A DNA stretch of 46,499 nt from the NCBI GenBank assembly GCA_945870145.1, contig CAMBQV010000003.1, positions 1 through 46,499 of the forward strand, given 5' to 3'. Positions 9,297-19,568 of the stretch are shown in pieces; the stretch's first letter is position 1, and every line of letters begins with the position of its first letter. The translations under genes were made by a program, and so were the position numbers. The notes under the pieces were generated by a model that worked only from the letters and a program-made list of their open reading frames with translations, searched no databases and was not told the origin of the DNA. This DNA is from Akkermansia muciniphila (GTDB lineage: Bacteria; Verrucomicrobiota; Kiritimatiellia; RFP12; UBA1067).

Positions 9297-9507
9297 GTGC
9301 GCCTCCTGTAAAAAGTTGTCCATGCAGTATACCCAAGGATCGTATAGCGTTCAAGCCGAATCACCTAGGAGAAAACCGAAATATAAACTTTCTCAACGAT
9401 AGGCCATCTGCGGAACTCCGCGCTGAACTCGTTCACTTTATCCTGTCCTGTCAGAGGCTATTTTGTTATACTTTGCGGTCATTATAACCCATGAGGAGTG
9501 GCACCGC

Positions 9508-10758
9508 ATGAAAGAAATCTTTGTTCACGCTCAAAAAGATCATATCTTGTCTCTCTGCACAGCATCCCCGATTCAGGCCCTCTCGGAACTTATTTGGAAT
9601 TCTCTGGATGCGGATGCGTTCGATGTAAAGGTGGATGTCATCCAAAACCCACTGGGGGGTATCGACGCGATCCGAGTCTCGGATGATGGCACCGGTATCA
9701 ACGCCCTAGAGGCGGATAGCGCTTTTGGAAACCTGGGTGGCTCTTGGAAGCGGGATGCCACCAAAACATTGATCTCTGGACGCGTTTTACATGGACGCAA
9801 GGGCCGTGGACGTTTTAAAGCTTTTTCGCTGGGAAACCATGTTGAATGGCGGACCACCATGCAGACGGCGTCGGGTCTTCGCTCGTTTACGCTCGCGGGT
9901 GAAGCTGAAAATCCCGGTCACTTTACCTTAACGGATGTCGCCGTGCCTGGGCCCGCCACGGGAACTGAGATCATCGTGGCACATATCGAGAATCCGATCG
10001 CGTCGCTCTTGGATGCCACGTGGGTCGTACAACAACTAGCCTCTAATTTTGCACTCTATCTGAAGGCCTATCCAAATGTCCGCATCTACTTCCAGGGTCT
10101 TCTAGTCAACCCAATCATTGTTCAGCGCGCTAACAATACCTATCACCTGAAGGCCTCTGATGGTTCCCGCGCAGAGTTACAGGTGATCGAATGGAAGACG
10201 CGCCAGAGCAGAAGCAAGATCGTCTTTTGTAATGGAAACGGCTTTGCCCTCCATGAGGTTGACGCTGCTGTGCGCACCGGAAGCGGCTTTAACTATACAG
10301 CTTATCTGGTCTCAGACCGCTTTGTCCCCTTGCACGAAGAGAATCTCTTGGTTCTCGAAGAGTTACACCCCGAAGTTAAGGCCTTCTTAGATGCGACACG
10401 CGAGACGTTGCGTAGCCACTTCCGTGAACGCCGCGAGGCATTGACTGTCGAAATGCTCCAACAATGGCAGTCAGACAACATTTACCCCTACACTGGACAA
10501 GCCACCACTGAGGAACAGGTCGCTGCAAGAATGCGCTTCGAGTCGTGCGCGTTGGCGTTTAGATCCTATTCGGATAACTTTGACACGCTCTCGGTCATCG
10601 AAAAGAAGTTCATCTTTAAGCTGATGCAGGAGATGTTGGACACTCGGCCAGAAGCAACCGTCACGATGCTAGGCGACACCTTGGGACTTCCACAAAAGAC
10701 ACGCAAGGAGCTCATGAAGCTTGTCACGCCTCAGAAGGTCAAAAGCAAGAAAGAGTAG
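9508..10758 (+). CDS. GHKL (Hsp90/MORC/MutL-type) ATPase-domain protein
   Basis: N motif ALSELIWNSLDADA, G1 VSDDGTGI, G2 HGRKGRGRFKAFSLG; start at ATG 9508. Confidence 0.82.
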   Translation: MKEIFVHAQKDHILSLCTASPIQALSELIWNSLDADAFDVKVDVIQNPLGGIDAIRVSDDGTGINALEADSAFGNLGGSWKRDATKTLISGRVLHGRKGRGRFKAFSLGNHVEWRTTMQTASGLRSFTLAGEAENPGHFTLTDVAVPGPATGTEIIVAHIENPIASLLDATWVVQQLASNFALYLKAYPNVRIYFQGLLVNPIIVQRANNTYHLKASDGSRAELQVIEWKTRQSRSKIVFCNGNGFALHEVDAAVRTGSGFNYTAYLVSDRFVPLHEENLLVLEELHPEVKAFLDATRETLRSHFRERREALTVEMLQQWQSDNIYPYTGQATTEEQVAARMRFESCALAFRSYSDNFDTLSVIEKKFIFKLMQEMLDTRPEATVTMLGDTLGLPQKTRKELMKLVTPQKVKSKKE

Positions 10759-10764
10759 CGTGTT

Positions 10765-11217
10765 GTGAAGATTTCCCCCCGCCACCTTTTGCCAGATTTC
10801 ATCAAAGTCGCCGTCGCGCTCGTCATTATCCTGCTAGCACTGGCTATTCTGTTGAAACCGCCCCTCTTGAAGAGCGACTTTCCGCGTGTTTCTTATACTT
10901 TTAATGGTAATACCTATACCAACGCGGTCTTGTATCGTCCGCTTGCGATGCCCACGCGGTACTACATTGAACTGCCGGAGACACTGGCTGGACGTTATCG
11001 CTGTTTTGCCGTGGATCGCCGGCGCGAGGTCGCTGCGCTCATGACCAATGAGCTGGCTCATACCTTCTTCGGATTGCCCGCTGTCAAGAGAGGGGAACCC
11101 CTGGGTATGGATCTGGAATTCCGCCATCTGGACGATTCCGTTTGGAACGTCGCTTTCCTGCCAGAGACCATTCTGTTCTCTAACGCCGTCCTGTCGGTCC
11201 GATTGGATATCAAATGA
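10765..11217 (+). CDS. hypothetical membrane-anchored protein
   Basis: 150 aa, GTG start, one N-terminal TM helix, 4-bp overlap with the next gene. Confidence 0.55.
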   Translation: MKISPRHLLPDFIKVAVALVIILLALAILLKPPLLKSDFPRVSYTFNGNTYTNAVLYRPLAMPTRYYIELPETLAGRYRCFAVDRRREVAALMTNELAHTFFGLPAVKRGEPLGMDLEFRHLDDSVWNVAFLPETILFSNAVLSVRLDIK

Positions 11218-12143
11218 AGACACTTCGCCCATGGTTTCGCCTCGTGAGGCTTCCGAACCTCTTGACGGTTCCTGGGGATTCGATCGCTGGTTTTATGTTA
11301 GCGACCTTCGGACGGATGGAGCATATTCAAATGGGACCGCTCTTGTTCGCTATGGGTGCCGCGCTCTTTCTCTATCTCTTTGGCCTGATCGTAAATGATA
11401 TTGTTGACCTGGAGACCGACCGGACGGAACGGCCGGATCGGCCCCTGCCTGCAGGTGAGATCACCCTGCCGCAGGCGCGTATGGCTGCGATTGCCATGGC
11501 CCTGTCCGGCCTGAATGTCGCGCTCTTGGCAGGAAAATCCGCCTTGATCGTGGCCGGAATCCTCTCAGGCGCGATTCTGCTCTACAACGGAAAGCTCAAG
11601 AACGTTCCAGGGGTAGGGGCTCTGATCATGGGCAGTTGCCGGGGCCTGAGCGTGCTCCTCGGGGTGGCGGCCGCGCGTCCGGAGTGGTTTTTGTCGCTTC
11701 CCTCCACCTGTATAATCTGGCCCTCAATGCTTGCCCCGCTCATCGTGGCCCTTTATGTGGCGGCCTTTACGGCACTTGCAAGACGCGAAACCGAGCGTGA
11801 AAAGCCGATGGGGCCTCTGCGCTGGATACCCATGATTGTTCTGCTGCTTGGACTCCCCTGCCTTCTGATCATGGTCACGGCAATTGGGCTGACGACGGGG
11901 GTAGGACCCACAATCTTTGTCTTTATCTTCTGCATGGCGGTGATGCGTGCCTGGCTACTGGGGGGGCCGCTCTACCGTATTCAAGAGATGCCCTTAATTA
12001 TCGGAGGTTTTATTCGCAACCTGTTACTGGTTCAGGCCGCGCTCTGTGTGGCCTGCGGAACTGCTGGTCTCCTGCCGGCTGTGACGCTGGTCCTGCTCTT
12101 CGCCGTCTTCCCGCGCATTGCCAAGGCGTATTACAGCAGTTGA
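11214..12143 (+). CDS. UbiA-family prenyltransferase
   Basis: LVRLPNLLTVPGDSIAGF, LNDIVDLETDRTERPDRPLPAGEI (NDxxDxxxD), multi-TM. Confidence 0.9.
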   Translation: MKTLRPWFRLVRLPNLLTVPGDSIAGFMLATFGRMEHIQMGPLLFAMGAALFLYLFGLIVNDIVDLETDRTERPDRPLPAGEITLPQARMAAIAMALSGLNVALLAGKSALIVAGILSGAILLYNGKLKNVPGVGALIMGSCRGLSVLLGVAAARPEWFLSLPSTCIIWPSMLAPLIVALYVAAFTALARRETEREKPMGPLRWIPMIVLLLGLPCLLIMVTAIGLTTGVGPTIFVFIFCMAVMRAWLLGGPLYRIQEMPLIIGGFIRNLLLVQAALCVACGTAGLLPAVTLVLLFAVFPRIAKAYYSS

Positions 12144-12194
12144 GGAAGCGGGATGATTCCCTGGGAGAATAGGCATCTTGCCTGTTTATTTCAT

Positions 12195-12276
12195 GCACAG
12201 GCGGGACGCCTGTGCTCCCAGTGTGACCAACCCTCCCTTTTTAACCACATCCGTGCGTCCACGGAGTGGGCGCACG
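12195..12276. repeat. paired hairpins (REP/BIME-like)
   Basis: GCACAGGCG-GGA-CGCCTGTGC (12195..12215) and CGTGCGTCCAC-GGA-GTGGGCGCACG (12252..12276, one G-T pair). Confidence 0.65.
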
Positions 12277-12357
12277 AAACGAGTTTCGTTTGCGAAACGT
12301 CTAGCGAGTGTGCTATTATTTTTAAACATTTTTTGAAGCGCAAGGAAGTGACCCTTT

Positions 12358-14775
12358 ATGAAAGTACCTATCAGCTGGTTAAACGAGTATGTGGATGTCT
12401 CTGATCTCTCTGTAAAAGATTTGGCCGACCGGCTGACCTTTTCAGGCGTTGAAGTGGAGGGCATCGAGGAGGTCGGAGCCCTATTGGATGACAACTTTGT
12501 CGTCGGTGAGATCCTGACGTGCGACCACCATCCGAACTCGGACCATCTGCATATCTGCAGCGTCTCGGACGGCGCGCAAACCTTGCAGATCGTCTGTGGT
12601 GCGCCCAATGCCGCTGCTGGACTCAAGGTGCCGCTGGCCAAGGTCGGAGCTGTTGTCCCGGAGGGGGGCTTTAAAATTAAGCAAGCGAAACTGCGCGGTG
12701 TGGAGTCTTTCGGTATGCTCTGCTCGCAGCGCGAACTGAAGCTCTCGTCCGAACATGGTGGCTTGATGGTTCTCGATCCTGCGCTCAAGACCGGCATGCC
12801 GATGCGCGATGTGTTGCCGAAACCCGAGGTGGTCCTAGACTTGGAGATCACCTGGAATCGTCCGGATTGTCTCTCAATCATCGGTATTGCCCGTGAATTT
12901 GCAGCGCTCCTGAAACGTCCGCTCAAGACACCAGCCATTGATTTTGTCGAAACCAGCGAGCCGGTCGAGAAATTTGCAAAGGTCATTGTGAAGGACACGG
13001 CCAAGTGTCCGCGGTATACGGCGCGTGTAATGACCGACGTGAAGGATGGCGCGTCGCCCGAGTGGATGAAACGGCGGCTTGAGCTATGCGGGGTTCGCGC
13101 GATCAGCCTGACCGTGGACGTCACCAATTACGTGATGCTTGAAATGGGCCAGCCCCTCCATGCCTTTGACTTCCGCAAACTTGCGGAAAACACGATTGTG
13201 GTCCGTTGCGCTGACGCGGGCGAAAAGATGAAGACCCTGGATGGCCTTGAGCGTACCTTAGACAACTCCATGCTTGTGATTGCAGATGCGAAGACGCCCA
13301 ATGCCATCGCGGGTGTCATGGGCGGCGCGGAGAGCGAAATCGCAGTCGGCACAGAGTCCGTGCTGCTGGAGAGCGCCCTCTTTGACTGCGCCTCGACCAA
13401 GTGGACGTCGACCAAGCTGGGGCTATCCAGCGAATCGTCACGCCGTTTCGAACGTGGCGTGGATCCTGACCTCGCGGACCTCGCCAGCCGTCGCGCAACG
13501 CACCTGCTGGCGAAATATGGCGAAGCCAAAGTCGCCAAGGGACTGATCGATTGCGATGCGCGCAATTTTAAGCACGCTGAGGTGGCGCTCCGCTTCAAGC
13601 GCGCCAATGACGTCATCGGTGTCGAGCTGACCCAAGAAGAGATGCTGATCCTATTGACCTCGCTCGGGCTCAGTGTCATTTCAAAAGAGGTGGATTCGGC
13701 GCGTTTTAAAATTCCCTCCTGGCGTTTGGATTTAACCTTGGAGGCGGATCTGATCGAGGAGATTGCGCGGTTGCATGGACTCGATTCAATCCCGGACCGG
13801 ATGCCGCGCTCAACCGCGATTTCCACCTTGAATGACGGCCCCTTCTATTTGCGCGCAAACTGCCGTCAGGCCCTGCTGGGCATGGGCTTTTCAGAGGGGA
13901 TGCACTACAGCTTCCTCGCAGCGCAAGAGCTGGACATGTTTGACAAGCGCAACGCCAAGGGGCGGGCCGTATTGCCCAATCCCGTCAGCGCTGACTATGG
14001 CGTCTTGCGCGACTCCCTGCTGCCCCAGTTGGTGGCTTCATTGGGACGCAATGCCGCGCGTCAAGTAGAGAAGGCCGGACTTTTTGAGATGGGGCGGGTC
14101 TTCTTCCTCGACGAAGCAGGCCAGCCAAAGGAGGAGGAGCGCGTCTCGCTCGGGCTGATGGGACCTTTTGGGCGTTCAGCGATTGATAGCCGCAGAGTGG
14201 TCTCCAACGAGGAGGCCATGCTGTGGCTAAAAGGCACCATCGAGAATCTTGTGGCCGTGCTTCATGCCGGCAAACTGGACTTCACACCTGTACAGCACCC
14301 TGGCATGGATTCGGGTTGCGCCCTTGAGATCTCGCTCAACAAGAGCGTGATAGGAGTCATGGGTGCGGTCTCAACAACCCTGCGTCATCAATGGCGCATG
14401 ACAACCGCAATGGTCGTGGCTGAACTCAAGCTAGCGCCGCTGCTCGCCGGAACGCCGACAGGCGGAGCGATCAAGCCGATTCCCCAATTTCCGGCAGTCC
14501 ATCGTGACATCGCCTTTGTGGCAACGTCGACACTCGCCCATGCGGACGTGCTCACGACCATCCGGAAGGCCGGACCTGCGGAGCTTACCGCTATCTCGCT
14601 CTTTGACATCTTCCAGTCCAAGGAGATGGCCAAAGAGGGAAAACGAAGTCTTGCCTATTCATTGGAGTTCCGTTCTCCGGATAAGACGCTCACCGATGAA
14701 GTCGTCAACGCAGCTTTCACCAAAATCATTGCCGCGCTCAAGAGCGAGCTGAAGGTCGAAGTCCGCGAAGCGTAA
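12358..14775 (+). CDS. pheT: phenylalanine--tRNA ligase beta subunit
   Basis: MKVPISWLNEYVDV, tRNA-binding domain, WNRPDCLSIIGIAREFAAL, C-terminal FDX-ACB domain. Confidence 0.97.
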   Translation: MKVPISWLNEYVDVSDLSVKDLADRLTFSGVEVEGIEEVGALLDDNFVVGEILTCDHHPNSDHLHICSVSDGAQTLQIVCGAPNAAAGLKVPLAKVGAVVPEGGFKIKQAKLRGVESFGMLCSQRELKLSSEHGGLMVLDPALKTGMPMRDVLPKPEVVLDLEITWNRPDCLSIIGIAREFAALLKRPLKTPAIDFVETSEPVEKFAKVIVKDTAKCPRYTARVMTDVKDGASPEWMKRRLELCGVRAISLTVDVTNYVMLEMGQPLHAFDFRKLAENTIVVRCADAGEKMKTLDGLERTLDNSMLVIADAKTPNAIAGVMGGAESEIAVGTESVLLESALFDCASTKWTSTKLGLSSESSRRFERGVDPDLADLASRRATHLLAKYGEAKVAKGLIDCDARNFKHAEVALRFKRANDVIGVELTQEEMLILLTSLGLSVISKEVDSARFKIPSWRLDLTLEADLIEEIARLHGLDSIPDRMPRSTAISTLNDGPFYLRANCRQALLGMGFSEGMHYSFLAAQELDMFDKRNAKGRAVLPNPVSADYGVLRDSLLPQLVASLGRNAARQVEKAGLFEMGRVFFLDEAGQPKEEERVSLGLMGPFGRSAIDSRRVVSNEEAMLWLKGTIENLVAVLHAGKLDFTPVQHPGMDSGCALEISLNKSVIGVMGAVSTTLRHQWRMTTAMVVAELKLAPLLAGTPTGGAIKPIPQFPAVHRDIAFVATSTLAHADVLTTIRKAGPAELTAISLFDIFQSKEMAKEGKRSLAYSLEFRSPDKTLTDEVVNAAFTKIIAALKSELKVEVREA

Positions 14776-14780
14776 GCGCC

Positions 14781-16007
14781 TTACTCGTACCGCAGACAAT
14801 CAATCGGATTGAGGCGGGAGGCGCGGAGGGCTGGATAGAAGCCGAAGAAGATCCCGACAAAGGCGCTAAACCCAAAAGAGATGACCACTGAGATCGGTGT
14901 CACATAGATGGGCCATTTGTTGAGATCCCCCACGGTATAAGCTCCTCCCACACCGAGGAGAATACCGAGAACACCCCCGAGCGTCGAGAGCACTGCGGCC
15001 TCGGTCAGGAATTGGAGCAAAATCGCGACAGGTGCGGCGCCAATGGCCATGCGTAAGCCGATTTCACGCGTACGCTCTGTCACGGAGACGAGCATGATGT
15101 TCATGATGCCGATCCCGCCGACCAGCAAGGAGATCGAGGCAACGACTGCCATCAGAATTGTCATCATGGAGGAGACGCTGGTGAGCATGTCGGATATCTC
15201 CGTCATGTCAATGATGGTAAAGTCATCCTCCACGGTTGGACCCAGGCGATGCCGTTGGCGAAGTAAGTCAGACATCGCGCGTTTAGCCTCGGCCATCTGA
15301 CCCATGTCGTAGATACTGAAGAGCAACTGGTCAACATTGTTGAAGGACCCGCGCCGTAAAACACGCTTCACGGTCGTCAACGGCATGATGATAATGTCAT
15401 CCTGATCCTGTCCCATGGAAGTCGTTCCCTTTTTGGACAGGACCCCCAACACCTTAAACGGTATATTCCGAACACGAAACGTCTCGCCGATCGGATCTTG
15501 TCCGTTAAAGAGGCTATCCACAATGGTCTGGCCCACGACACAGACGCGTGCGCCTGCACGCAAATCAGCATCCGTGAAGAAGACTCCAGAGGCCACATCC
15601 CATTTGCGGACTGCGACAAAGGTGGGTGTGACACCTTGAATCTGGGTGGCCCAGTTGTTTTCCTGATAGATGGCTTGTCCTCCGCTACGTACCAGCGGTG
15701 TATAGGCCTTAATCAACTCCGGATAGTCGCGGCTCATGGCCTCGCCATCTTCGCTCATGAGGGTCTGGAAACCCCCGGAGCCGCCATGTACGCCACCCTT
15801 CTTCATGCTGCCGCCAAAGACGATAAGCATATTGTCACCCATGGAGCTAATCTGCGCCTTCATGCTGGTGGAGGCGCCCTCGCCGATGGCCACGACCGCG
15901 ATCACCGCCGCGATGCCGACAATAATGCCCAGGGCGGTCAAGATCGAGCGTACTTTATTGCGCAACAGGGCACGCAGTGCCACTTTAAAAATCATCATGC
16001 CGTTCAT
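14781..16007 (-). CDS. MacB-like ABC transporter permease
   Basis: ALRALLRNKVRSILTALGIIVGIAAVIAVVAIGEG; C-term ERTREIGLRMAIGA...PALRASRLNPIDCLRYE. Confidence 0.95.
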   Translation of the reverse strand: MNGMMIFKVALRALLRNKVRSILTALGIIVGIAAVIAVVAIGEGASTSMKAQISSMGDNMLIVFGGSMKKGGVHGGSGGFQTLMSEDGEAMSRDYPELIKAYTPLVRSGGQAIYQENNWATQIQGVTPTFVAVRKWDVASGVFFTDADLRAGARVCVVGQTIVDSLFNGQDPIGETFRVRNIPFKVLGVLSKKGTTSMGQDQDDIIIMPLTTVKRVLRRGSFNNVDQLLFSIYDMGQMAEAKRAMSDLLRQRHRLGPTVEDDFTIIDMTEISDMLTSVSSMMTILMAVVASISLLVGGIGIMNIMLVSVTERTREIGLRMAIGAAPVAILLQFLTEAAVLSTLGGVLGILLGVGGAYTVGDLNKWPIYVTPISVVISFGFSAFVGIFFGFYPALRASRLNPIDCLRYE

Positions 16008-16675
16008 GGGAGCACCTTCCCATCCCGCATGACTATTTTGCGCTTGGCATAGGCTGCGATATCAGTCTCATGGGTCACCATCACAATGGTCTGGCCCTGT
16101 TCATTCAACTTACGGAAGTAATGCATGATCTCCTGGCTGGCATGGGAGTCAAGATTGCCAGTCGGCTCGTCGGCTAGGAGCAGCGGCGGATTATTCATGA
16201 GCGCACGCGCGATCGCGACGCGTTGCTGCTGTCCGCCGGAAAGCTGTCCAGGTGTATGCAACATGCGGTCACCCAGTCCCACATGTTCCAGCAGATATTC
16301 CGCACGGTCATGCAAGGCTTTTCCGCGAGGAGCGGTCGGATTATAGAGCATGGGCAGTTCGACATTCTCGCGCGCCGTAGTACGCGAGAGCAGATTAAAG
16401 CTTTGAAAGACAAAACCGATCTTCTGGTTGCGCACGCGCGCCAAAGCTGCGCGATTCATCCCTGCAACGGGCGTGCCGTCCAATATATACCTCCCAGAGG
16501 TCGGCACATCAAGACAGCCAAGCACATTCAGCAGCGTGCTCTTTCCTGAGCCACTGTGCCCCATGATCGCAACAAATTCACCCTTCTTCACCTGCAAGGT
16601 GACGCCATTCAGGGCCCAGACATCTTCTTGGCCCATATTATACCCGCGTTTTAAATCTTGAATTTCAATTAACAT
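16004..16675 (-). CDS. MacB/LolD-type ABC transporter ATP-binding protein
   Basis: Walker [12 protein letters not shown], signature [15 protein letters not shown], Walker [14 protein letters not shown]. Confidence 0.97.
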   Translation of the reverse strand: MLIEIQDLKRGYNMGQEDVWALNGVTLQVKKGEFVAIMGHSGSGKSTLLNVLGCLDVPTSGRYILDGTPVAGMNRAALARVRNQKIGFVFQSFNLLSRTTARENVELPMLYNPTAPRGKALHDRAEYLLEHVGLGDRMLHTPGQLSGGQQQRVAIARALMNNPPLLLADEPTGNLDSHASQEIMHYFRKLNEQGQTIVMVTHETDIAAYAKRKIVMRDGKVLP

Positions 16676-16684
16676 AAAAACACA

Positions 16685-18001
16685 CTAGCGCGCAGCATGC
16701 CGAACGCTATGACTGGGCATCTTGGGAGCAAAAGGGTTAACACTATCTTTTTCCGCAGACGAGGCAGATGCGGTTTGCGATCCGACAATGACTTCGCGGC
16801 CCAAAAGGTCTTGCTCCGCTTCCACACCAATCATCGTCCCGTCGGACAGTTTCTGCTTGATCTTCATACGCTCCGGCTTGTTGTTTGGGCCGACAAGCCA
16901 TACTGCGGGTCCACCCGTTTTCTTGATGCCACCCTTCTCTTCATCTGCGCAGGGTGGCAGATCTGGCGGGGTGAAGCGTAATGCTGCTGCGGGAATCTTC
17001 AAGATGTCCTCAACTCGGCCTGTCTCAACCGCGAGATTGGCGGTCATGCCTGGGAAGAGCCGCTTGTTGGGGTTGTCCGCCTGAATAATGACAGGGAACG
17101 TCACAACATTCTGCACACTGGTTGCCGCCATGCGGACTTGTACCACATTACCAGTAAAAACGACCCTATTATAGGCATCCACGGAGAAGGTTACACGCTG
17201 CCCCATCACAATCCCGCCGATATCTGACTCCGGAATGTCAGCCTGAATCTGGATACGGTTGAGATCGGTCGCAATCGTAAAGATCGTCTGCGCGTTCATA
17301 CTGGAGACCACGGTCTGTCCCTCATCAACATTCCGCTGAATGATCACACCGTCCACAGGCGACTTGATTGTGGTGTAGCCCAGATTAGCGCGCGACAACT
17401 GGAGAGAGGCTTCGCTCTGCTGGATCATCGCCTCTGTCTGTTGGGTCGCTGCCTCGGCCTGCACAACCGCCGCTGCGTTAACCTTCACTTGCGCGAGTAG
17501 CGCATCGCGATTCGAGAGGGCTGTATCAACCTCTGACTGCGCCACCATCTCGTTTTTGCGGAGTTCCTCCATACGGACCAAGTCCTTCTCGGCCAAAACC
17601 AACTTTGCTTGGGTCAGCTCGACCGTGGCACGTGCCTGTGCAAGGTTGGCTTTTGAGGAAAGCACATTCGCCTTGGCTGAGGCCAGCGTGGCCTCGTCCT
17701 TGGAAACATAGGCTTGGTAGACTGCTGGATCAATCTGCGCGATCTGCTGGCCTACTTTCACCTCGTCATTAAAATTCACATACAGCTTTTTGATCGGACC
17801 ATTGACTTGCGTGCCCACTAAAATATTTTTGATGGGCTGGACGGTACCTGTTGCCCGAACCTCTTGGACGATCAGGCCTCGCTCAATTTTGCGCGTACGC
17901 CAAGGCGACTCAACCTTCTCCGTTTTAAAGTATTTCGTGCCCTGCCAGATAGCCAGACCGAGAACACCCAGGACGACCAGAAAGATAATTCCTTTTTTCA
18001 T
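16685..18001 (-). CDS. MacA/HlyD-type periplasmic adaptor protein
   Basis: N-terminal TM anchor, RATGTVQPIKNILVGTQVNGPI, coiled-coil hairpin, GYTTIKSPVDGVIIQRNVDEGQTV. Confidence 0.93.
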   Translation of the reverse strand: MKKGIIFLVVLGVLGLAIWQGTKYFKTEKVESPWRTRKIERGLIVQEVRATGTVQPIKNILVGTQVNGPIKKLYVNFNDEVKVGQQIAQIDPAVYQAYVSKDEATLASAKANVLSSKANLAQARATVELTQAKLVLAEKDLVRMEELRKNEMVAQSEVDTALSNRDALLAQVKVNAAAVVQAEAATQQTEAMIQQSEASLQLSRANLGYTTIKSPVDGVIIQRNVDEGQTVVSSMNAQTIFTIATDLNRIQIQADIPESDIGGIVMGQRVTFSVDAYNRVVFTGNVVQVRMAATSVQNVVTFPVIIQADNPNKRLFPGMTANLAVETGRVEDILKIPAAALRFTPPDLPPCADEEKGGIKKTGGPAVWLVGPNNKPERMKIKQKLSDGTMIGVEAEQDLLGREVIVGSQTASASSAEKDSVNPFAPKMPSHSVRHAAR

Positions 18002-19359
18002 TATTGCTTTCCTATGGTGGCGTAAACGCCAGCTTTAGCCAGTTCAAGTGAATACCGCGCGGAGACCGTTGCACTCCGAGCGCGAGTATAGAGGACCTGC
18101 GCATCGGTCAACTCCAGAATCGAACTCGCTCCAACTTCAAACTGTTTCTTAACCAGCTCCAAGTTTTCCTTGGACTGCTGCTCCATCTCCTCTGCCACCA
18201 CCTTGCCCTGTTGAGCTGTCTTGAGGGTCGAAAGCACCTCGATCAGCGAGAGAACCACCTGTTGCTCTTCCTGCGCCAGTGACGCCCGCGCTTGACGCAA
18301 CGCCGTCACCCCGAGCAGAATATTGTCCTGCTTTTCATAGGCCTTAAAAATGTCTTGCAGCAACGACAGTCCCCACGAGAGTCCCAGTGTCTTTATACCG
18401 TCCATCACGTCCGTCGCATAGGCGGTCGAGGCAGTCGCACGGATTTGCGGATAGAGGTCGGCGATGGCCTGGTCAACCGAGGCCATTGCGGACCCGACCT
18501 TTGCCTGAAGCGCGCGAAGGGTCGGCTGATTGGTTTGCGCAACTGAAAAGAGAAGATCAAAATCACTGTCTGGCAGGGGCAGGCTCACCTCTGATGCCAA
18601 GGCATACTTAACCGTCTTGCCAAGACCCATCTCGTTATTGAGCGTTGCTCGCGCCGTTGTCACGGCGTTGCTGGCGGTCAAGAGCGAGAGCAACGCATTG
18701 CTGCGATCTGCCCGAGCCTTGGTGATATCATACTTGCGGCCTGTTCCCACATTGAAACGTAACTCGGCCTGGCGCAGGAGTTCTTCATATTGCCTCAGAT
18801 TCTCCTCCTCCACATGACATTGAGCCTCGGCCTGTCCGAGCTTAAAATACGCTACGCGCACGGCATAAATCCGATTCACGCGCGTCCCCGCCAATGTCTC
18901 CTGCGCTGCGATCAGATCCGAGACTGCGCCACGAATGCTCGCACGCGTCCTTCCAAAATCATAAAGCATCCACGAGAGGGAAAGGCTGGCGCTAAAACCT
19001 TCTTCCGAGGTGAAGTCCCAGTCGCGACTTGAAGCTCCGTTCCGTGAACCATCATAGCCAAGCCCCCCTGAGACCGTCGGCCTCAAGTTAGCCCCTGCCT
19101 TACTGACCATCACCTGAGCCGCCACGACATTCTGTGTTGCCGTCACCATCGCTGGATGCCATGCCAGCGAGAAACGTTCTCCATCTGCCAAGGTCAGTAC
19201 ATCCCCCGCGCGCAAAGCAAACTCCTGCGGTGTCGTTGTCCGCTCTCCAAACGGAAGTGTGTCCCCTGTCTCTTGTTGCGCCTGCCGTGCCTGCCGAACC
19301 GTCGAACAGCCCCCCAACAGCCCCATGATTAATACGAAACCAAAATATTTTTTGTTCAT
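18001..19359 (-). CDS. TolC-family outer membrane efflux lipoprotein
   Basis: Start at ATG 19359: MNKKYFGFVLIMGLLGGCSTVRQ lipobox; TolC-type repeats. Confidence 0.9.
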   Translation of the reverse strand: MNKKYFGFVLIMGLLGGCSTVRQARQAQQETGDTLPFGERTTTPQEFALRAGDVLTLADGERFSLAWHPAMVTATQNVVAAQVMVSKAGANLRPTVSGGLGYDGSRNGASSRDWDFTSEEGFSASLSLSWMLYDFGRTRASIRGAVSDLIAAQETLAGTRVNRIYAVRVAYFKLGQAEAQCHVEEENLRQYEELLRQAELRFNVGTGRKYDITKARADRSNALLSLLTASNAVTTARATLNNEMGLGKTVKYALASEVSLPLPDSDFDLLFSVAQTNQPTLRALQAKVGSAMASVDQAIADLYPQIRATASTAYATDVMDGIKTLGLSWGLSLLQDIFKAYEKQDNILLGVTALRQARASLAQEEQQVVLSLIEVLSTLKTAQQGKVVAEEMEQQSKENLELVKKQFEVGASSILELTDAQVLYTRARSATVSARYSLELAKAGVYATIGKQ

Positions 19360-19453
19360 GTTGAATACTATACGTTCTTTCCGTAAAGTCTGCAAATGAA
19401 AAAAGGGGCAAAAAAAAGGGGCAAGCGGGAAGAAGGTGAAGAGGGCAATGTTT

Positions 19454-19481
19454 GGGTCCTGAGTCGAGCGTCCTGAGTCCT
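19454..19481. repeat. degenerate heptamer array (GNGTCCT x4)
   Basis: GGGTCCT GAGTCGA GCGTCCT GAGTCCT. Confidence 0.7.
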
Positions 19482-19534
19482 GGCGCATATTAATTAAATG
19501 TGTAATCCATCTCAGAGGCATCCATCTTCGCGGA

Positions 19535-19568
19535 TCCGCCTTCCTCCTTCGCCAAGGCTACGGCGGAT
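19535..19568. repeat. TCCGCC...TACGGCGGA palindromic repeat
   Basis: TCCGCCTTCCTCCTTCGCCAAGGCTACGGCGGA; related to 32283..32308 and 40122..40150. Confidence 0.6.

Noticed and set aside
12186-13127. 313-aa minus-strand ORF over pheT and its upstream repeats
   Set aside because: Ser/Thr/Arg-rich antisense translation; pheT on the plus strand is unambiguous.
15498-16052. 184-aa ORF opposite the MacB-like gene
   Set aside because: Shadow ORF with His/Asp/Ala-rich composition and no family motifs.
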